Positions 8,084 to 17,858 of a DNA stretch of 44,304 bases are shown piece after piece (the stretch's first letter is position 1; every line of letters starts with the position of its first letter). The stretch is from Azospirillum sp. (GTDB lineage: Bacteria > Pseudomonadota > Alphaproteobacteria > CACIAM-22H2), in the NCBI GenBank assembly GCA_020249045.1, contig JADCGK010000164.1, positions 1 through 44,304 of the forward strand, in the 5' to 3' direction. The notes beneath the pieces were generated by a model. The model did not search any database. It had not been told where the DNA came from and saw only the letters and a program-made list of their open reading frames with translations. Both the position numbers and the translations under genes were made by a program.

Positions 8084-9034
8084 TTGGACGACGAAACCTA
8101 CGCGATCGAGCTCGCCGGACCCGACATCTCCCCCTACAAAAAGGGCAATACCGGCTTCGACTACGTCACGACGTTCGATTCCGGCGTGCCCGGCCCGCAC
8201 GCGGCGATCTCCGCCGTCGTCCACGGCAACGAGCTTTGCGGGGCGATCGCGCTCGATTGGCTGTTCCGCGAGAACGTGCGGCCCGCGCGCGGCAAGCTGT
8301 CGCTGTTCTTCTGCAACGTCGACGCCTATCTCGGCTTCGATCGCGCGAACCCGCAGGCCTCGCGCTTCGTCGACGAGGACTTCAACCGCGTCTGGAACGT
8401 CGAAACGTTGGAGGGCCCGCGCAAATCCGCCGAACTCGCGCGCGCGCGCGCGCTGCGCCCCTTCCTCGACACGGTCGATCTTCTGCTCGACATCCATTCC
8501 ATGCAGCACCCCACCGCGCCGTTGATGCTCTGCGGCCCGCTGGAGAAGGGCCGCCGCTTCGCCCGCGAATTGGGCACGCCCGCGACCGTCGTGTCCGACG
8601 CCGGCCACGCCGCGGGCAAACGCATGCGCGACTACGGCGGCTTCGGCGATCCGGACGGGCCGAAGAACGCGCTTCTGGTCGAGTGCGGCCAGCATTGGGA
8701 GCGGAATTCCGAGCCCGTCGCCAAGCAGACGGCGCTGCGCTTCCTGCTGGCCACGGGGGCGGTCGCGCGCGATTGGATCGCGCCGCGGCTGACCCCGCCG
8801 CCGGCCGCGCAAAAGGTGATCGAGGTCACCCACGCCGTGACGATCCGCAACGACGGGTTCGAGTTCGTCGAGCCCTTCAAGGGTCTGGAGACGATCGACA
8901 AGGCCGGCACGATCATCGCGCGCGACGGCCAAACGCCGGTGACCACGCCTTACGACGCGTGCGTGTTGATCATGCCCTCGCGGCGCCTGGGCAAGGGGCA
9001 AACCGCCGTCCGTCTCGGCCGCTATATCGGCTGA
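8084..9034 (+). CDS. succinylglutamate desuccinylase/aspartoacylase family protein
   Basis: Zinc carboxypeptidase-fold deacylase of 316 residues. The metal site is visible as H47-x-x-E50 in VVHGNELCG and H138 in LLDIHSM. NRVW (N101-R102) is the substrate-binding pair and E200 in LLVECGQHW is the probable catalytic Glu. The start is TTG at 8084, supported by AAGGAG seven bases upstream; no ATG fits. Family members remove succinyl, acetyl or aspartyl groups from small N-acyl amino acids. No other ast genes are present, so this is probably not AstE of the arginine succinyltransferase pathway. It directly abuts the AbrB membrane gene and follows argE and the HAD gene, suggesting an acyl-amino-acid salvage group. 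Confidence 0.85.
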   Translation: MDDETYAIELAGPDISPYKKGNTGFDYVTTFDSGVPGPHAAISAVVHGNELCGAIALDWLFRENVRPARGKLSLFFCNVDAYLGFDRANPQASRFVDEDFNRVWNVETLEGPRKSAELARARALRPFLDTVDLLLDIHSMQHPTAPLMLCGPLEKGRRFARELGTPATVVSDAGHAAGKRMRDYGGFGDPDGPKNALLVECGQHWERNSEPVAKQTALRFLLATGAVARDWIAPRLTPPPAAQKVIEVTHAVTIRNDGFEFVEPFKGLETIDKAGTIIARDGQTPVTTPYDACVLIMPSRRLGKGQTAVRLGRYIG

Positions 9035-10075
9035 ATGGGCGGGGTCGATCTTCGCGCGCTGGCGATCACGGTCGCGATCGGCACGCTGGGCGGCGCGCTG
9101 TTCAAATGGCTGACCGTGCCGCTGCCGTGGATGCTGGGCGCGCTTTGTTTCACCACGGCGGCAGCCATGCGCGGGGCCGCCATCGTCATGCCGCGCGATC
9201 TGCGCAACGGCTTCGTCACCATATTGGGCGTGATGCTGGGGGCCGGCTTCACGCCCGCCGTCCTGGCGCGGATCGACCAATGGGCGATCACGCTCGCGGG
9301 GTTGGTGGTTTGGGCCGCCGTCGCGGGCGCGCTCGCCTACGTTTATTTCCGCCGTGTGCCGGGCTACGACAGGACGACCGCCTTCTTCGCCGCCACCCCG
9401 GGCGGTCTTGCGGAGATGACGCTGGTCGGCGGCCGGATGGGCGGCGACGTGCGGGTCTTGTCGTTGACCCACGCGATCCGCGTGATGGCCACCGTATTGA
9501 TCATTCCGATCTGGTTCCGGTTGGAGGGCCTGATCGGCGCCGCATCGCCGGGCGCGCTCGTCGGCCTCCTGGACGTGTCGCCGCGCGAATACGCGGTGCT
9601 GGGCGCTTGCGCGATCTTCGGCGCATTGCTGGGGGTCAAACTGCGCTTGCCGGCCGCGACGATGCTGGGCCCGATGGCGCTGTCCGCGGCCGTGCATCTC
9701 GCGGGGTTCAGCGAAGCCCAACCGCCTTACGTGCTGACGGCGGCGGCGCAGGTCGTTCTGGGCTGCGCGATCGGCCAGCGTTTCGCGGGCGCCACGCTCG
9801 GCGGAATCGCGCGCACGGTCGGCCATGCGCTCGCCGTCACCGCAATCATGCTCGGGTTGGCCATCGGCTTTGCGGCTGTGCTGGCACGCGCCAGCGGCGA
9901 GCCCTTCTCGGCCTTGGTGCTGACCTACGCGCCCGGTGGCTTCGCGGAGATGAGCCTCGTCGCCCTCGCCTTGGGCGCGGATACGGCGCTCGTCGCCTCG
10001 CATCACCTGTTCCGGATCGCCTTCGTCGTCTCGCTCGCGCCGTGGCTGTTCGGACGTCTCGGCGGCCGGAGCTGA
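9035..10075 (+). CDS. AbrB family membrane protein (AbrB duplication, PF05145)
   Basis: Integral inner-membrane protein of 346 residues with about ten hydrophobic helices in two similar halves. Each half carries the family loop: FFAATPGGLAEMTLVG near residue 125 and TYAPGGFAEMSLVALAL near residue 295. Proteins of this type were once called putative ammonia monooxygenases, but they look like transporters or regulators; this is unrelated to the AbrB DNA-binding protein of Bacillus. The ATG follows the previous stop codon immediately, so it is coupled to the deacylase. Transport of the deacylase substrate or product is a reasonable inference. Confidence 0.85.
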   Translation: MGGVDLRALAITVAIGTLGGALFKWLTVPLPWMLGALCFTTAAAMRGAAIVMPRDLRNGFVTILGVMLGAGFTPAVLARIDQWAITLAGLVVWAAVAGALAYVYFRRVPGYDRTTAFFAATPGGLAEMTLVGGRMGGDVRVLSLTHAIRVMATVLIIPIWFRLEGLIGAASPGALVGLLDVSPREYAVLGACAIFGALLGVKLRLPAATMLGPMALSAAVHLAGFSEAQPPYVLTAAAQVVLGCAIGQRFAGATLGGIARTVGHALAVTAIMLGLAIGFAAVLARASGEPFSALVLTYAPGGFAEMSLVALALGADTALVASHHLFRIAFVVSLAPWLFGRLGGRS

Positions 10076-10115
10076 GGCGCTTTCCCCGCCCCCCGAATCC
10101 CGCCATCTCTAGCGC

Positions 10116-10856
10116 ATGAAATGGCGCGACGAGGCCATCGTTCTGGGGCGGCGCGCGCACGGCGAACACGCGGCGGTGGCGACGCTGTTTTCGCGCGCGC
10201 ATGGCCGGCATTTGGGCCTCGCGCGCGGCGGCGGACACGGAAAATCGGCCGCGATCTACGAACTCGGCAACCGCGTGGACGCGGCCTGGCGCGCACGCCT
10301 TCCCGAGCACCTGGGCAATTGGACCTGCGAATTGGTCGAAGCCGTGGCGGCCAAACTCATGGACGCGCCCGACAAGCTCGAAGCGCTCGCCGCGTGCGCG
10401 GCGTTGCTCGATGCGGTGTTGCCCGAACGCGAGCCGCACGCAGGCCTGTACGACGCGACGCGCGATCTGCTTGCGCGCTTGGACGATGCGGGCTGGCGCG
10501 AGGCCTATGTGCGCTGGGAATGCCGGTGCTTGGCCGATCTCGGCTTCGGGCTCGATCTCGACTCGTGCGCCGCCACCGGCGTCGTCGACGATCTGCGCTA
10601 CGTCAGCCCCAAGACCGGGCGTGCCGTTTCGGCCGAGGCGGGCGCACCTTACGCCGACCGGCTGTTCGCCCTGCCCGGCTTTCTGCGTGCACCCGTTCCC
10701 GCAACACCCGCCGACCTCGTCGCCGGCCTCGAAATCGCGGGGCATTTCCTGGAACGGCACGTCCTCGCCCCACAGACGAAGACCTTGCCGGGCGCCCGAG
10801 TCCGGCTCTATGAGCGCTGGCGCCGGGAATTTCGCCGGCCCAAGGAACCGAGATGA
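10116..10856 (+). CDS. recO: DNA repair protein RecO
   Basis: Recombination mediator of 246 residues that acts with RecF/RecR to load RecA at gaps. The N-terminal OB-fold begins [21 protein letters not shown], with a basic G-rich stretch (LARGGGHGK). The helical domain follows, with [22 protein letters not shown] near residues 130-150, the remnant of the RecO zinc finger; the full four-Cys set is absent, which is common in alphaproteobacteria. The stop overlaps parC by ATGA, so the two are probably one operon. The recO–parC order is also seen in other alphaproteobacteria. Confidence 0.93.
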   Translation: MKWRDEAIVLGRRAHGEHAAVATLFSRAHGRHLGLARGGGHGKSAAIYELGNRVDAAWRARLPEHLGNWTCELVEAVAAKLMDAPDKLEALAACAALLDAVLPEREPHAGLYDATRDLLARLDDAGWREAYVRWECRCLADLGFGLDLDSCAATGVVDDLRYVSPKTGRAVSAEAGAPYADRLFALPGFLRAPVPATPADLVAGLEIAGHFLERHVLAPQTKTLPGARVRLYERWRREFRRPKEPR

Positions 10857-13069
10857 CCGAGACTTTCGCAGCCGAAATCAAGCCCGTACCGCTGGCCGAC
10901 GCGCTGGGCGAGCGCTATCTCGCCTACGCGCTGTCCACGATCATGGCGCGTTCGCTGCCCGACGTGCGCGACGGCCTGAAGCCCGTGCACCGGCGCCTGC
11001 TCTGGGCGATGCAGCAGCTCAAGCTCGACCCCGCGACCGGCTTCAAGAAATGCGCCCGCGTCGTCGGCGATGTGATCGGCAAATACCACCCGCACGGCGA
11101 CCAGTCGGTTTACGACGCGCTCGTGCGTCTGGCCCAGGATTTCGCCCAACGCTATCCGCTGGTCGACGGCCAGGGCAATTTCGGCAACATCGACGGCGAT
11201 AACGCCGCGGCGATGCGCTACACCGAAGCGCGCCTCACTTCGGTCGCGGTCGAATTGCTGCGCGGGCTCGACGAAAACGCGGTCGATTTCCGCAGTACCT
11301 ACGACGGCGAAGGCGAAGAGCCGATCGTCCTGCCCGCGGCCTTCCCGAACCTGCTGGCCAACGGTGCGGCCGGGATCGCCGTCGGCATGGCGACCAACAT
11401 TCCGCCGCACAACATCGTCGAGATCTGCAACGCGCTGCTGCATCTGATCAAGACGCCCAACGCGCGCGTCGCCACGCTCGTGGACCTCATGCCCGGCCCC
11501 GACTTCCCCACCGGCGGCATTCTGGTCGAATCGCGCGAGACGCTTGTCCAAGCCTACGAAACCGGCCGGGGCAGTCTGCGCGTGCGCGCCAAGTGGGCGG
11601 TCGAGGAATTGCCGCGCGCGACCTGGCAGGTCGTGGTTACGGAGATTCCCTACCAGGTCCAGAAGTCCAAGCTGATCGAGAAGATCGCCGAGTTGCTGCA
11701 GGCCAAGCGGCTGACGCTGCTCGCCGACGTGCGCGACGAGTCCGACGAAAACGTGCGCCTCGTTCTCGAACCCAAGAGCCGCAACGTCGACGCCAAGCTG
11801 ATGATGGAGCAGCTGTTCCGGACGACCGAGCTGGAAACGCGGTTCGCGCTCAACATGAACGTGCTCGACGCGGACAACGTGCCGCGCGTGATGGACCTCA
11901 AGGAGGTGCTGCAGGCCTTCCTCGACCATCGGCACGTCGTCCTCAAGCGCCGGTCCGAACACCGGCTCGACCAGATCGACAAGCGCCTGGAGATCCTCGG
12001 CGGCCTGCTGATCGCGTATCTGAACATCGACGCGGTCATCAAGATCATCCGCAACGAGGACGAGCCCAAGCCCGTGATGATGAAGAAGTGGGGGCTCACG
12101 GAAATCCAGGCCGACGCGATCCTCAACATGCGCCTGCGGTCGTTGCGCAAGCTCGAGGAGTTCGAGATCCGCAAGGAGAACGACGCGCTGACCAAGGAGA
12201 AGAAGGAGCTTCAGACCCTTCTCAAGAGCGAGGACAAGCGCTGGGCGGCGATCGCGACGGAAATCCAGGAGTTGAAGGCGAAGTACGGCCCGCGCACGCC
12301 GCTGGGCAAACGGCGCACGGAAGTCGCGGACGCGCCGGCCGATCTGGTGGTGCCGGTCGAAGCGCTGATCGAGCGCGAGGATCTGACGATCGTCGTCTCC
12401 GACAAGGGCTGGGTCCGCGCCTTCAAGGGCCACCTCGACGATCAGGCGGTCAAGGAAGTGCGCTACAAGGATGGCGACAAGGCGAGATTCGTCGCGCGCG
12501 CCGGATCGCCCGACAAGTTGATGGTGCTCGCCACCAATGGCCGCTTCTACACGTTGGGTTGCGACAAGCTGCCCCGCGCGCGCGGCGACGGCGAACCGAT
12601 CAAGGTCACGCTCGAACTGGCCAACGACGTGGATATCGTCGATCTGTTCATCCACAAGCCGGACCGCAAACTCGTCGTGGCGTCGTCGGACGGGCGCGGG
12701 TTCGTCGTGCCGGAGAACGAATGCGTGGGCCAGACGCGCCAGGGCAAGCAGATCCTGAACGTCGGCGACGGCGTCGAGGCGAAGGCCGTTTGTCCGGTCG
12801 AGGGCGATACGCTCGCGGTCCAGGGGACGAACCGCAAATTGCTGCTGTTCCCGCTCGCCGAGCTGCCCGAAATGGCGCGCGGCCGCGGCGTGATCCTGCA
12901 GCATTATTCGAAGGGCGGCGAACTCTACAAGATCCGCACCTTCGACATCGCCAAAGGCTGGCCCATCGGCTTCGCCAATTCCGACGCGCGCGAGAACGCG
13001 CCCAAGCACTGGGTGGGGGCTCGCGCGCAAGCCGGCTCGCTGCCGCCCAAGGGATTCCGGTTCGAGTGA
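10853..13069 (+). CDS. parC: DNA topoisomerase IV subunit A
   Basis: Breakage-reunion subunit of topoisomerase IV (738 residues), which decatenates daughter chromosomes together with ParE. The catalytic Tyr is Y123 in AMRYTEARL. The winged-helix region carries [16 protein letters not shown] long coiled coil lies around residues 390-470, and a C-terminal six-bladed beta-pinwheel contains recurring [10 protein letters not shown]-like strands. The position equivalent to E. coli ParC Ser80 is Gln84 here, while Glu84 corresponds to Asp88. The C-terminus lacks the GyrA box, favouring ParC over GyrA. It converges with mepA, with only four bases between the stop codons. Confidence 0.95.
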   Translation: MTETFAAEIKPVPLADALGERYLAYALSTIMARSLPDVRDGLKPVHRRLLWAMQQLKLDPATGFKKCARVVGDVIGKYHPHGDQSVYDALVRLAQDFAQRYPLVDGQGNFGNIDGDNAAAMRYTEARLTSVAVELLRGLDENAVDFRSTYDGEGEEPIVLPAAFPNLLANGAAGIAVGMATNIPPHNIVEICNALLHLIKTPNARVATLVDLMPGPDFPTGGILVESRETLVQAYETGRGSLRVRAKWAVEELPRATWQVVVTEIPYQVQKSKLIEKIAELLQAKRLTLLADVRDESDENVRLVLEPKSRNVDAKLMMEQLFRTTELETRFALNMNVLDADNVPRVMDLKEVLQAFLDHRHVVLKRRSEHRLDQIDKRLEILGGLLIAYLNIDAVIKIIRNEDEPKPVMMKKWGLTEIQADAILNMRLRSLRKLEEFEIRKENDALTKEKKELQTLLKSEDKRWAAIATEIQELKAKYGPRTPLGKRRTEVADAPADLVVPVEALIEREDLTIVVSDKGWVRAFKGHLDDQAVKEVRYKDGDKARFVARAGSPDKLMVLATNGRFYTLGCDKLPRARGDGEPIKVTLELANDVDIVDLFIHKPDRKLVVASSDGRGFVVPENECVGQTRQGKQILNVGDGVEAKAVCPVEGDTLAVQGTNRKLLLFPLAELPEMARGRGVILQHYSKGGELYKIRTFDIAKGWPIGFANSDARENAPKHWVGARAQAGSLPPKGFRFE

Positions 13070-13073
13070 CGGT

Positions 13074-13922
13074 TCAAGGCGCCCGCAGGACCGCGGCGCA
13101 CTGGACAGGCAGTTTCGGGCGCGGCGGCCCGGTTTGAACGCGGGGGGCCGCGCGCGCGGCCTCCGCATCGCGGCGGCGGCGTTCGTCGGCGTCGAGGAAC
13201 CACCAGTCGAGCGTCGCATCGCATCCGTCGCCCGGCGGCGGAGCCGCCTGCTGCACGCAATCGGGGCTCCCGGCGGGGCACACCAGGCGGACGTGGAAAT
13301 GTTCGTTGTGGCCGCGCCAGGGGCGGATCTTGCGCAGCCAGGCGCGGTCGGGGCCGGCCGTCTCGCACAGTTTTCGCTTGATCGCGAAATGCACGAGAAT
13401 GCGGTCCACGCGCGGATCGTCCGCGGCCATGCGCAACACGCGCGCATGCGCGTCGCGCCATCGCGCGGGATCGACGGTTCGCTCGTCGGGCGTCGTCAAC
13501 TTGACGATCGCGATGTCCTCGCGCTCGGTCGGGGCGAGGCGCGGCTTCGGGTCGAGATTGAACCAGATGTCGACGTCGAGGCCGTTCTGGTGGCTGCCGT
13601 GCAAACTCGCCATCGGCCCGCCGCGCGGCTGGGCCAGATCGCCGACGTAAAGATCCCCGAACCCGGACGCGCGCGCCCGAGCCCCCATATCCTTGACGAA
13701 CGCCACCGTCGTGGGATGGCCCCAATGCCGATCGCGCGAAACGCGCACGGCTTGATAACCGGGGCCTTCCGTCGGCAATGCCTCGGCCCCGGCAATGCAG
13801 CCCGCGGCGGGACCGCCGAACACGCGCGCGGGGCCCGGTGTGGGGGCGCGCGCCTCGCTCCACTCCTTCCCGTGCGCGGGCACCGCCAGCGCCGCGAGCA
13901 TCAGCGCCACGCTAAGCCGCAT
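13074..13922 (-). CDS. mepA: penicillin-insensitive murein endopeptidase, M74 family
   Basis: Periplasmic LAS-type metallopeptidase that cuts D-Ala–meso-DAP cross-links in peptidoglycan. From the ATG at 13920-13922 the protein has 282 residues and a signal peptide (MRLSVALMLAALAVPAHGKE). The zinc site motifs are GSHQNGLDVDIWF (His and Asp) and HNEHFHVRLVCP (His-x-His). A C-terminal Cys pattern (CVQQAAPPPGDGCDA) matches MepA. An upstream ATG at 13991 would displace the signal peptide. The 5' end overlaps the ABC-F gene by 11 bases, so it is probably translated from the same transcript. Confidence 0.92.
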   Translation of the reverse strand: MRLSVALMLAALAVPAHGKEWSEARAPTPGPARVFGGPAAGCIAGAEALPTEGPGYQAVRVSRDRHWGHPTTVAFVKDMGARARASGFGDLYVGDLAQPRGGPMASLHGSHQNGLDVDIWFNLDPKPRLAPTEREDIAIVKLTTPDERTVDPARWRDAHARVLRMAADDPRVDRILVHFAIKRKLCETAGPDRAWLRKIRPWRGHNEHFHVRLVCPAGSPDCVQQAAPPPGDGCDATLDWWFLDADERRRRDAEAARAAPRVQTGPPRPKLPVQCAAVLRAP

Positions 13923-15774
13923 CGGCTTCCTCCAACGCTTGCGCTGCGGCGAGCCAACGTGCCTCGGCCGCATCCATCGCCGCAACCGCATCCTTGTGGC
14001 GCTTTGCGAGATCGGCGGCCTTGGCCGGATCGGCGTAGACCGCCGGATCGGCGAGTGCCGCGTCGAGTTTCGCCTTGGCTTCCGTCCGCTTGGCGAGATC
14101 GGCTTCGGCGGCGGCGAGTTCCTTGCGCAAGGGACCGAGCGCCGGCTTCGGGCGCGGCGCCGGAGCGGCGACCGATGTCCGCGGCTTTTCGTCGGCCGCG
14201 CGTTGGGCGCGCCGCTCGGCCAGACAATGCGCGCGATATTCGCCGAGATCGCCGTCGAACGGCGCGACCCGCCCGCCCGAAACCAGCCACAGCCGGTCGC
14301 AGGTGAGTTCGAGCAGACTCCAATCGTGCGTGACCAGGATGACCGCCCCGGCGTAATCGCCGATCGCGGCGACCAAGCGCTCGCGGCTAGCCATGTCGAG
14401 GTGGTTGGTGGGTTCGTCGAGGATCAGCAATTGCGGCCGGTGCGCGGTCGCGAGCGCGAAGGCGAGCCGGGCCTTTTCCCCGCCCGACAGCTTGCCGGTC
14501 GGCGTTTCGGCCTTTTCGCCGGAGAATCCGAACCGCGCCAGACGCGCGCGCAACTGCTCGTTCGTGTCCTTGGGCCGCAGGTCGCCCAGATGCAGCAAGC
14601 CCGAGCGCGCGAGGTCGAACTCCTCGACCTGATGCTGGGCGAAGAAGCCGACTTCGAGATTGCGCGCGCGCGTCTCGCGCCCGTCCATCGCCGACAGCCG
14701 GCCCGCGAACAGCTTGGCCAACGTCGATTTTCCGTTCCCGTTGGCGCCGAGCAGGCCGATGCGGTCGTCGGGATCGAGGCGCAAATCGATGCCCTTGAGG
14801 ATCGGCTTGCCCGGTTCGTAGCCCACCGAGGCCTTGTCGTAGACGATCAGCGGCGGCCGCGGCAATTCCGGTTCGGGAAATTCGAAGCGAACGGTTTCCT
14901 CGTCGCGCTCGACGACGATGGGCGTGAGCTTGGCCAGCGCCTTCAGGCGCGATTGGGCTTGGCGCGCCTTGGTGGCCTTCGCGCGAAACCGGTCGACGAA
15001 GGACTGCATGTGCTTGCGCTGCGCGTCCACCTTCGCGGCCATGGCGGCTTGCTGGGCGAGACGCTCCTGGCGCTGGCGCTCGAAGGATTCGAAATCGCCG
15101 GCGTAGAGCGTGAGCTTGCGGTGTTCGAGATGCAGGATATGCGTGCAGACCGCATCGAGAAGCCGGCGGTCGTGGCTGACGACCAGCAGCGTGCCCGGCC
15201 ATTTGCCGAGGTGATCTTCGAGCCACAATGCGCTTTCGAGGTCGAGATGGTTCGTCGGCTCGTCGAGCAGCAGGACGTCGGGGCGTGCGAACAGGACCGC
15301 GCCCAAAGCCACGCGCATGCGCCAGCCGCCCGAGAAGTCGGCGAGCGGACGGGCTTGCGCGCGCGAATCGAACCCCAAACCGGCGAGGATCGACGCCGCG
15401 CGCGCGGGCGCGGAATACGCGTCGATCTCGGCGAGCCGGACGTGAATATCCGCGACGCGCTCGCCGCTCGCCCCGGCCTCCTCTTCGGCCAGCAGCGCCG
15501 CCCGCTCGGTATCCGCCGCCAGCACGAAATCGAGCGGGGTTTGCGGACCGCCGGGCGCCTCCTGCGCGACCCAGCCGAGTTTGGCGCGCTTGGGCAACGC
15601 GACGGCGCCTTTGTCGGGCGCGAGCACGCCGCGCAAGCACGCGAGCAGCGTCGATTTGCCGGCACCGTTCCGGCCGACGAGGCCCACGCGCTTGCCGTCG
15701 GGGATCTGGACGGTCGCGTCCTCGATCAGCGTCAGGCCGGCCACACGCAAGGTCAGGGAGTCGAAAGCGATCAT
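13912..15774 (-). CDS. ABC-F family ATPase, YheS-like
   Basis: Cytoplasmic twin-ATPase protein of 620 residues without membrane segments; ABC-F proteins act on the ribosome. The first cassette has Walker A GRNGAGKST (34-42), signature FSGGWRMR near 147 and Walker B LLLDEPTNHLD (168-178). The linker (about 225-285) is a charged helical pair with KHMQSFVDRFRAKATKA. The second cassette has GANGNGKST (343-351) and FFAQHQVEEFD, a stretch typical of YheS. A C-terminal coiled coil rich in Ala, Glu and Lys covers the last 80 residues. It is not a transporter despite the fold. It is divergent from the IMPase gene across 43 bases and followed by mepA. Confidence 0.9.
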   Translation of the reverse strand: MIAFDSLTLRVAGLTLIEDATVQIPDGKRVGLVGRNGAGKSTLLACLRGVLAPDKGAVALPKRAKLGWVAQEAPGGPQTPLDFVLAADTERAALLAEEEAGASGERVADIHVRLAEIDAYSAPARAASILAGLGFDSRAQARPLADFSGGWRMRVALGAVLFARPDVLLLDEPTNHLDLESALWLEDHLGKWPGTLLVVSHDRRLLDAVCTHILHLEHRKLTLYAGDFESFERQRQERLAQQAAMAAKVDAQRKHMQSFVDRFRAKATKARQAQSRLKALAKLTPIVVERDEETVRFEFPEPELPRPPLIVYDKASVGYEPGKPILKGIDLRLDPDDRIGLLGANGNGKSTLAKLFAGRLSAMDGRETRARNLEVGFFAQHQVEEFDLARSGLLHLGDLRPKDTNEQLRARLARFGFSGEKAETPTGKLSGGEKARLAFALATAHRPQLLILDEPTNHLDMASRERLVAAIGDYAGAVILVTHDWSLLELTCDRLWLVSGGRVAPFDGDLGEYRAHCLAERRAQRAADEKPRTSVAAPAPRPKPALGPLRKELAAAEADLAKRTEAKAKLDAALADPAVYADPAKAADLAKRHKDAVAAMDAAEARWLAAAQALEEADAA

Positions 15775-15817
15775 CGCCCTTCCCTATAGCCCATCTTCCC
15801 CGTAGTTTCAGCGTCTT

Positions 15818-16600
15818 ATGACCGACGAAATCGCCCGCAAAACCCTGGCCGCCGCCGCGATCGCGCGCGCCGCCGGGGACCTCCAGCGCAAATTCTTCGC
15901 AGATCGCGCGTCGATCGGCATGACCTTCAAGGGGCCGCAGGATTACCTGACGGCCGCCGACGGCGCGGTCGAGAAACTCGTCATGGGCATGATTCGCGAA
16001 GCCTTCCCGGCCGACGGCGTGCTGGGCGAAGAGACAGGCGGCAGCAAGGATACGCGCGCGCTCTGGGTCATCGATCCCATCGACGGCACGGCCAATTTCG
16101 CGACCGGCATCGCGCATTTCTGCATTTCGATCGCCTACGTCCATGAAGGACGCGAGGAGATCGGCGCAATCTACGATCCGATGCGCGACGAACTATTCTT
16201 GGCCCGGCGCGGCGCGTTCGCCACGTGCAACGGCCGCCCGATGAAGGTTTCGGCGACGACCGAGTTCGCGCGCGCGCAGGTCGAACTCGGTTGGTCCTCG
16301 CGCCGGCCGATCCGCAGCTACACCGAGATCGTGGAGCGCACGGTCGCGGCCGGTGCTTCGTTCCGGCGCGCGGGCTCGGGCGCGCTCGGTATCGCCTACG
16401 TCGCCGATGGCCGCTCGGACGGCTACGCCGAAATCCACATCAATTCGTGGGATTGCCTCGCCGGCATCGTGATGGTGCGCGAAGCCGGCGGCCGGACCAA
16501 CGATTTCCTCGGCGCCGGCGGCCTGGACGAGGGCGCGCCGATCCTGTGCGGCAATCCGACGATCTACGTGCCGCTCGGCAAGGCCGCGGGATTGCTCTGA
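15818..16600 (+). CDS. inositol monophosphatase family protein
   Basis: Mg-dependent phosphatase of 260 residues with the complete IMPase signature: LTAAD (44-48), GEE (70-72), the metal-binding IDPIDGT (85-91, D86 and D89) and NSWDCLAG (W211-D212). These enzymes act on inositol-1-phosphate, on 3'-phosphoadenosine 5'-phosphate or related phosphates, and on histidinol phosphate; sequence alone does not separate them here. The next gene starts one base after its stop codon, so they form an operon with the AtuA-like pair. Confidence 0.88.
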   Translation: MTDEIARKTLAAAAIARAAGDLQRKFFADRASIGMTFKGPQDYLTAADGAVEKLVMGMIREAFPADGVLGEETGGSKDTRALWVIDPIDGTANFATGIAHFCISIAYVHEGREEIGAIYDPMRDELFLARRGAFATCNGRPMKVSATTEFARAQVELGWSSRRPIRSYTEIVERTVAAGASFRRAGSGALGIAYVADGRSDGYAEIHINSWDCLAGIVMVREAGGRTNDFLGAGGLDEGAPILCGNPTIYVPLGKAAGLL

Positions 16601-16601
16601 T

Positions 16602-17858
16602 ATGCGCCTTGCGCACGCCGGGCGCGGCGGCAGACCGGACGAAACGAAGGAAGCGCTGGTCCATCTGACCGCGGCGCCCGGTCCGCATTGCCTGATGCTG
16701 CGCCTCGCGTTGCGCGACGTCGAGCGCGCGCTCGCGCCGATCTTGATCGAATGCCTTTCCGGCCGTGTTCGCTTGGCCATCGAAGTTCCGGCGGGCGATC
16801 CCGCCGCGGTCGCGCATGCGGTCAACGCGCTCGCGGCCAAGCTCGGCCGCCGCCGGCCGCGCGTGGGCATCGTCGACGGCGGCGATCTGCTGGCCACGCA
16901 AGGCGGCGCCGGACTTCTGGGCGTGCCGTGCGACCCGCCCCCGCCCCCGGACTCCGTGCTTGTCGCCGCCCATGTGCGGTTCGGCGCGGCGCCGCTGCTG
17001 GCGCTGTTCGCCAAGGGGGCTGAGATCATCGTGAGTGGTCCGCTGACGCCCTCGGCGACCGCGATCGCCTTCGCGCGCTACGCCCATCGCTGGCCGGCCG
17101 AAGATCACGCACGGATCGCTGCTGCGGCGGCGGCCGGCAGAATCCTGGCCGCGGGCCCCGCAGCGGTCGGCGGCGACTTGTTCGATCCGGCGATCGACGC
17201 CCCGCGCGCGATCGGCTTGCCGATCTGCGACGTCGCCGAAGACGGCGCGGTCGTGTTCGAGAGCACGCGCGATCCGCCGCCGGTCGCGGGCCTCGCACTC
17301 GCCTTGCTCGACGGCGTCGAGGATCCGCGCGCCTGGATCGAACCGGACGTCAGGGTCGATCTCGACGACGCGACGTTGATCGGCGCGCGCTTGTCCGGTG
17401 TGCGCGGCGACGCGGCGCCGGGCCATCTGCCCGGCACGCTCGTCTTCGAAACGGGTTTCGTGGGCGAGGCCGAACTCGCCTATGGCGGCACAGGTGCGGC
17501 CGGGCGCGCGATCCATGCCGCCCGTGCCCTCGAGACGCGTCTCGCGGGCATGCCCCCCGACATGCGCGTGCGGATCGAAATCGTCGGTCTGGACGCCGCG
17601 ACGCGCGGTTGCGGCGCCCGGGCGGCGGATCTCGCCGTGGTGCCGGGCAAGGACGTGCGGGTTCGTCTGGCCACGCGCGCGCCCACGCGCGATGCGGTCG
17701 ACGCGGCGTTGGCCGAGTTCGCCGCCGTCGCCGCGTTCGGGCCGGCGGGTGCGGGCGGCGTGCGTCAAAGCGCGCATCCCGAGCGGCGGGTCTCCATCGC
17801 CGCGATCCCCGCCGCCTTGACGACCGCGCGTGCCTCGTTGCTGGAAGCGGACGCATGA
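16602..17858 (+). CDS. AtuA/DUF1446-like protein, shortened N-terminus
   Basis: A divergent member of the acyclic terpene utilisation AtuA family (418 residues; typical members are about 450-600). Family resemblance is strongest in the middle and C-terminal parts: EIIVSGPLTPSATAI (usually a V-I-T-G-R-V-A-D-like stretch), IGLPICDVAEDG, DPRAWIEPDV, FVGEAELAYGG and the late GPAGAGGVR. The usual N-terminal glycine-rich G-x-G-x-G-F nucleotide-loop-like start is missing and replaced by about 60 poorly matching residues, so activity may differ. AtuA proteins accompany acyl-CoA carboxylases in terpene and related catabolism, but none is nearby. The stop overlaps the next small gene by ATGA. Family membership is my reading of motif similarity, without a search. 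Confidence 0.7.
   Translation: MRLAHAGRGGRPDETKEALVHLTAAPGPHCLMLRLALRDVERALAPILIECLSGRVRLAIEVPAGDPAAVAHAVNALAAKLGRRRPRVGIVDGGDLLATQGGAGLLGVPCDPPPPPDSVLVAAHVRFGAAPLLALFAKGAEIIVSGPLTPSATAIAFARYAHRWPAEDHARIAAAAAAGRILAAGPAAVGGDLFDPAIDAPRAIGLPICDVAEDGAVVFESTRDPPPVAGLALALLDGVEDPRAWIEPDVRVDLDDATLIGARLSGVRGDAAPGHLPGTLVFETGFVGEAELAYGGTGAAGRAIHAARALETRLAGMPPDMRVRIEIVGLDAATRGCGARAADLAVVPGKDVRVRLATRAPTRDAVDAALAEFAAVAAFGPAGAGGVRQSAHPERRVSIAAIPAALTTARASLLEADA

Noticed and set aside
9035-10075. Ammonia monooxygenase
   Set aside because: An old database label for this AbrB-duplication membrane family; there are no copper-site residues or amo partner genes.
10808-13447. 879-codon minus-strand frame spanning parC and mepA
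   Set aside because: Antisense to parC and partly out of frame with mepA; no recognisable domain.
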